Shown here: in pieces, positions 6,332-8,778 of the stretch
Layout: the number at the start of each line of letters is the position of its first letter
Position numbering within the stretch: position 1 is the first letter of the stretch
NCBI GenBank assembly: GCA_002685655.1
Contig: NYXM01000011.1
Location: 1-8,778 of the forward strand
Length of the DNA: 8,778 nt
DNA from: Planctomycetaceae bacterium
GTDB lineage: Bacteria; Planctomycetota; Planctomycetia; Pirellulales; Pirellulaceae
Direction of reading: 5' to 3'
Notes under the pieces: model-generated
The model's database searches: none
What the model was told of the DNA's origin: nothing
The model's input: only the letters and a program-made list of their open reading frames with translations
Program-made: the position numbers and the translations under genes

Positions 6332-7705
6332 TCACGATTTCAGCACGTTGCCTTCGGCGGTGACCCCAGCAGACTCGTCCAGCGCGAAGGCCGACTCCGT
6401 TGTCGCACCGACTGAGTTCATCCCGACGAGATTACCGCGCCCCGTGCCGGTGAAACGAACCGCATGACGAGACTGCAGCTGTTCGCGCGTGTCGTGAATC
6501 GTACACCCGGTGATGCTGACGTCACTGCAGTCAATCGCGTCGACGCCGCACGGCACGCCGTCCAGCAACTGGCAGCCCGAGACGTTAATCCGTTTGGACG
6601 CGACCAGTTCCAACAGTGAAGCACCTGATGGTTGGCCATCGGGATGCTCATCCAAGATCGAACATCCGGTGACCGTGACATCCGACGATCGTACGATACG
6701 GATTCCCGTACCCATTCGCGGCGTGTGCCGCCGGAATGTATTCGTACCAACGTTGATTTGGCGTGAGTCTTCGATGAGCAGATTTCGATTGCCGCACGAA
6801 TAGATACAGTTGCCACTGAGCGAGACGCCATAACAACCGGTCAGATGTATGTTGTTCTCTTGGCTGCCGATGATGTTGCCGGTAATGGACCATAGCCCGG
6901 GCGGGCGAGCCGAGCCGCCGGCCGCCTCTCGAACGCGGATGTTGCAGCCTCCTGGCGAAGAAGTGGCTTGAATCGTGTTGGAGGCAATGGTGATTTCGTT
7001 GACGCTTGATCCGGGCTCCGTCGTGTCCACGTAGATCTCGGCCGTTGGCTCGGGTTCGGTGTTGTGCGAAGCATGGTTATTGTATTCGATGTCGTTTCCC
7101 GTGATCTGCAAGTTGCGGATTTCCGAGCCTTCGATTCGTATTCCACCTAACCGGTTATAACCGATGTGGCAGTTGGAGATATTGATCTGATGCAGGTTGA
7201 CATGGTCCAGGAAAATCCCTGCGCCCGTGTTGTCATAAATGTGGCAATGGCTGATCAGCACATTGCGATTCCGCTGAGTCAAGCGGATCCCATTGCGACA
7301 GCGGCGAACCAGGACGCCCTCAAAGATGGATTGCAGCGTCTGAATCAATTCGATGCCGTCCGCTTCCGGGTGAGCGCCTTCTATCTCGATGTTCTTGATC
7401 GTGGGCAACCGCTGCTTCGGGTAGACGTTTCCTTTCACTGAATTCGGATCGCCGGTCCCGCCGTGTGAACCGATCAGGCGAAACGCCGGACCTGGACCCG
7501 TCATCAGCACGCGCGCTGTGCCGCTGGTCCCATCAATCCCAATCGGACCAGATTCATCGAGATTGATTTCGATCGGCGCCGTAATGCGATAACTGCCAGG
7601 AGGGAAATGTAGCACCCCGTCGCCGTCGCGGATCGCGTGGCGAATTGCTGTGGTGTCATCCGTTGTGCCGTCGCCCGTTGCTCCGAATCGTTGCACATTA
7701 CTCAT
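6332..7705 (-). CDS. Right-handed parallel beta-helix protein, pectate-lyase-3 type
   Basis: The 457-residue protein opens with VQRFGATGDGTTDDTTAIRH (4-23), the classic entry of the Pectate_lyase_3 beta-helix fold shared by polysaccharide lyases, glycosidases and phage tailspikes. FPPGSYRI (34-41) is the usual first helix turn. From about residue 100 to the end, short turns recur with N-G/N-x-I patterns (ISHCHIYDNTGAGIFL, ISNCHIGYNRLGGIRI, ITGNDIEYNN, VTGCSILDE, ITGCTIHD). Such turns fit a carbohydrate-binding or cleaving groove, but no catalytic set can be assigned. The start at 7705 is chosen over in-frame starts upstream (to 7933) because GGGAGGT stands six bases before it and the extra 76 residues overlap the neighbouring gene and look non-coding. 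No signal peptide is visible, unusual for this fold. The gene lies 35 bases after the four-helix membrane protein gene. Confidence 0.88.
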   Translation of the reverse strand: MSNVQRFGATGDGTTDDTTAIRHAIRDGDGVLHFPPGSYRITAPIEINLDESGPIGIDGTSGTARVLMTGPGPAFRLIGSHGGTGDPNSVKGNVYPKQRLPTIKNIEIEGAHPEADGIELIQTLQSIFEGVLVRRCRNGIRLTQRNRNVLISHCHIYDNTGAGIFLDHVNLHQINISNCHIGYNRLGGIRIEGSEIRNLQITGNDIEYNNHASHNTEPEPTAEIYVDTTEPGSSVNEITIASNTIQATSSPGGCNIRVREAAGGSARPPGLWSITGNIIGSQENNIHLTGCYGVSLSGNCIYSCGNRNLLIEDSRQINVGTNTFRRHTPRMGTGIRIVRSSDVTVTGCSILDEHPDGQPSGASLLELVASKRINVSGCQLLDGVPCGVDAIDCSDVSITGCTIHDTREQLQSRHAVRFTGTGRGNLVGMNSVGATTESAFALDESAGVTAEGNVLKS

Positions 7706-7711
7706 TGCGGT

Positions 7712-7718
7712 ACCTCCC
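7712..7718 (-). promoter_or_regulatory. Ribosome binding site that fixes the beta-helix protein start at 7705
   Basis: The minus strand reads GGGAGGT six bases before the ATG at 7705. It sits in the 35-base gap between the two genes and rules against the longer reading frame beginning at 7933. Confidence 0.8.
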
Positions 7719-7740
7719 AGAGAGTGCTTTCGTTGTCCAA

Positions 7741-8136
7741 TCAAAAGAATCGCAAGAACAACAACACCACGGTTCCTGACGTGAAAAATATCGCAAAGGT
7801 AAACGTCTTGAAGCCGCTTGGGCCTTGAGTCTGAAAAATGTAGATCGGGAATGCAATAACAAAAAGAAACACCAAGCTGAGCTTCATGAATATTCCGATT
7901 TTGTGCTTGCGCTCTTTGGCATCGATGTGACACCAGATGATCACTGGAATCAACACTGGCAGGCCTACAACATAATCTAGGACGCGATCATCTTCGGGCA
8001 TGAAGTTGCGGATAACGGCGAGCGAAACATCGTAGGCAAGAAGGAAGATTAGAACGCGTCGCTTTCCAGTTGAGTAACCAAAGGCTCGATTGTCCACCTT
8101 ATTCGACTTCAACTTGTCTTCGATCGCGGATACCAT
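7741..8136 (-). CDS. Small membrane protein with four predicted helices
   Basis: The 131-residue protein has a charged N-terminus (MVSAIEDKLKSNK) and four hydrophobic segments: about 26-44, 53-70, 82-102 and 109-131. Between helices 2 and 3 is WCHIDAKERKHKIG (68-81). After helix 3 comes FPIYIFQTQG (96-105). The D-A-x-x-R and P-x-Y pattern reminds me of small uncharacterised bacterial inner-membrane proteins that carry D-(A/S)-x-x-R and P-x-Y-(x)2-R-(S/T)-R-G; here the arginines of the last motif are glutamines. No function is known to me. An in-frame TGA eight codons upstream limits the start to ATG 8136, which has only a weak GAG-like binding site. It is probably transcribed with the beta-helix gene 35 bases downstream. 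The long leader upstream is hairpin-rich (8236-8405) and may affect its expression. Confidence 0.75.
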   Translation of the reverse strand: MVSAIEDKLKSNKVDNRAFGYSTGKRRVLIFLLAYDVSLAVIRNFMPEDDRVLDYVVGLPVLIPVIIWCHIDAKERKHKIGIFMKLSLVFLFVIAFPIYIFQTQGPSGFKTFTFAIFFTSGTVVLLFLRFF

Positions 8137-8492
8137 TCTTTGCGTCTCGCAAAAAGGTCAAGTGCCTGTGCATCTTAGCATAGACGGGTATTGGGCCTAG
8201 TGCTCGGTCAAGATCAAGAATTAGGGTTGTCGAGCCTGATTGTCGTGGTTCGCTCCGTGAACCAAACGTTTTGATCGCGGTGCGATCAACGGCTATCTCA
8301 CCAGGCGACCATTCTTCTTCAACCATAAAATCAAAAAATGACACAGCACTAAGCAGTGTTCGATCTTTTATAGTCGTCTTTCGCTCCGCGAAAGGCGACA
8401 ATCGGACAGTAATTCATCGAACGATCGTAAGCTGGAAACGATGTCGACGCAGAGATGTTCTCGAGTTACTTGCCTGGTCGAAATCTGCCGAA
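8137..8492. other. Gene-poor region between two small membrane-protein genes
   Basis: No gene is supported in these 356 bases. A minus-strand frame at 8099-8401 opens with TTG, has no ribosome binding site, shows no codon bias or domain, and overlaps the next gene by 38 bases. The segment is dominated by hairpins between 8236 and 8405. A perfect eight-base palindrome, acgatcgt, lies at 8421-8428. No convincing promoter or T-rich terminator was found on either strand. Confidence 0.55.
8236..8405 (+). repeat. Hairpin cluster: REPIN-like inverted pair or structured RNA
   Basis: Four hairpins lie close together. H1: ggttcgc-tcc-gtgaacc (8247-8263). H2: ttgatcgc-ggt-gcgatcaa (8271-8289), perfect. 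H3: agcact-aagc-agtgtt (8345-8360). H4: 12-bp stem 8373-8384 with 8388-8399, loop tcc. H1 and the reverse complement of H4 are related: both begin GATTGTCG, share TTCGC, and differ at paired positions in a compensatory way. GATTGTCG (8238-8245) pairs with CGACAATC (8396-8403), extended to 8236 and 8405, closing the whole segment. This closing stem competes with the outer part of H4. The strand given is the one on which every imperfect pair is a G-U wobble. It could be a mobile extragenic palindrome pair, a leader structure for the gene at 8136, or a small RNA. Confidence 0.55.
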
Positions 8493-8726
8493 TCAAAGCA
8501 ACGAATAGATCAGGATTTGAATGACTAGCGCGATGGCAGCCCCTGTCTTCAGGTTTTCGTCCCAACGTTTAGCACCCGCCGGCGGAGTTGTCGCAGTTTG
8601 TGGGAGCCTGAGCACCCAAAAGAGCAACCCAACAAGACTCGCCACGAACAGGATTCGCACCAGCGATAACGGGATGGTTTGGAGGCTTTGGCGAAGCAGT
8701 TCACCAAGCTGATGGAGAGGCGTCAT
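8493..8726 (-). CDS. Small two-helix membrane protein
   Basis: The 77-residue protein has two predicted membrane helices, LVRILFVASLVGLLFWVLRL (22-41) and about 59-77 (KTGAAIALVIQILIYSLL), joined by a proline-rich linker with TPPAGAKRWDENLK (47-60). The last helix runs to the very C-terminus. The ATG at 8726 has AAAGGAG seven bases upstream. It overlaps the stop of the preceding gene as ATGA, pointing to translational coupling and a shared membrane process. It looks like a conserved planctomycete small protein, but I know no function. Three positive residues between the helices suggest that the loop faces the cytoplasm and both ends the periplasm (inference). Confidence 0.75.
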   Translation of the reverse strand: MTPLHQLGELLRQSLQTIPLSLVRILFVASLVGLLFWVLRLPQTATTPPAGAKRWDENLKTGAAIALVIQILIYSLL

Positions 8727-8778
8727 GTCGCTGCTCCTTTCGCTTCTGTCGCAACCGCTTGGACGTCGGCGGCAGCGG
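8723..8778 (-). CDS. C-terminal end of a gene entering from the right edge (partial)
   Basis: The minus strand stays open from the right edge and ends in ...AADVQAVATEAKGAAT followed by TGA at 8725-8723. That stop overlaps the ATG of the next gene (ATGA), and the ribosome binding site of the next gene lies inside these last codons. The alanine-rich tail says nothing about function. The case for coding rests on the overlap geometry and the absence of stops over 18 codons. Confidence 0.5.
   Translation of the reverse strand, partial: AAADVQAVATEAKGAAT

Noticed and set aside
7706..7933. 76-residue N-terminal extension of the beta-helix protein
   Set aside because: It overlaps the end of the four-helix membrane protein gene, and a strong GGGAGGT site sits exactly before the ATG at 7705, where the family's typical N-terminus begins.
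8099..8401. 100-residue minus-strand frame upstream of the four-helix membrane protein gene
   Set aside because: It starts with TTG and has no ribosome binding site. It overlaps the next gene by 38 bases, shows no codon bias or domain, and is filled with hairpins. A shorter version from the ATG at 8326 also lacks a binding site. A real small protein cannot be fully excluded.

Overview
The window looks like a piece of a planctomycete chromosome, most likely from the Pirellulaceae / Rhodopirellula group. The evidence is a surface protein opening with the planctomycete LEPR-XLL type N-terminal motif, a secreted PQQ-like beta-propeller with the typical WPRWRGP opening, moderate GC content, and palindromic intergenic elements. 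The assignment comes from recognising families; no database search was run.

Layout. Positions 1-322 hold no convincing gene, only a possible promoter and a ribosome binding site. Positions 323-3411 (+) encode one large modular surface or secreted protein: LEPR-XLL motif, two PPC-like beta domains, three SdrD B-like domains, an Ig-like domain, a run of RTX calcium-binding nonapeptides and an acidic EF-hand-like tail. It is broken by a single frameshift near 1711-1737, so it appears as two overlapping reading frames. Positions 3412-3679 are a convergent intergenic region with a strong 21-bp inverted repeat and a second perfect hairpin.

Everything from 3680 to the right edge is on the minus strand. 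In transcription order, right to left, it holds: the last codons of a gene entering from the right (8723-8778); a two-helix membrane protein coupled to it by an ATGA overlap (8493-8726); a 356-base gene-poor stretch rich in hairpins (8137-8492); a four-helix membrane protein (7741-8136); a right-handed beta-helix protein of the pectate-lyase-3 type (6332-7705); a secreted PQQ-like beta-propeller (4884-6215); and a PAS histidine kinase (3680-4840).

How they may work together. The 35-base and 43-base gaps suggest two short transcription units: four-helix protein plus beta-helix protein, and beta-propeller plus kinase. No response regulator is present, so the kinase's partner lies elsewhere. No defence system, CRISPR array, transposase or RNA gene of a known family was recognised. 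The most unusual signal is the hairpin cluster at 8236-8405. Two related hairpins in inverted orientation show compensatory base changes, and a 10-bp stem can close the whole segment. It is either a REPIN-like repeat pair or a structured RNA.
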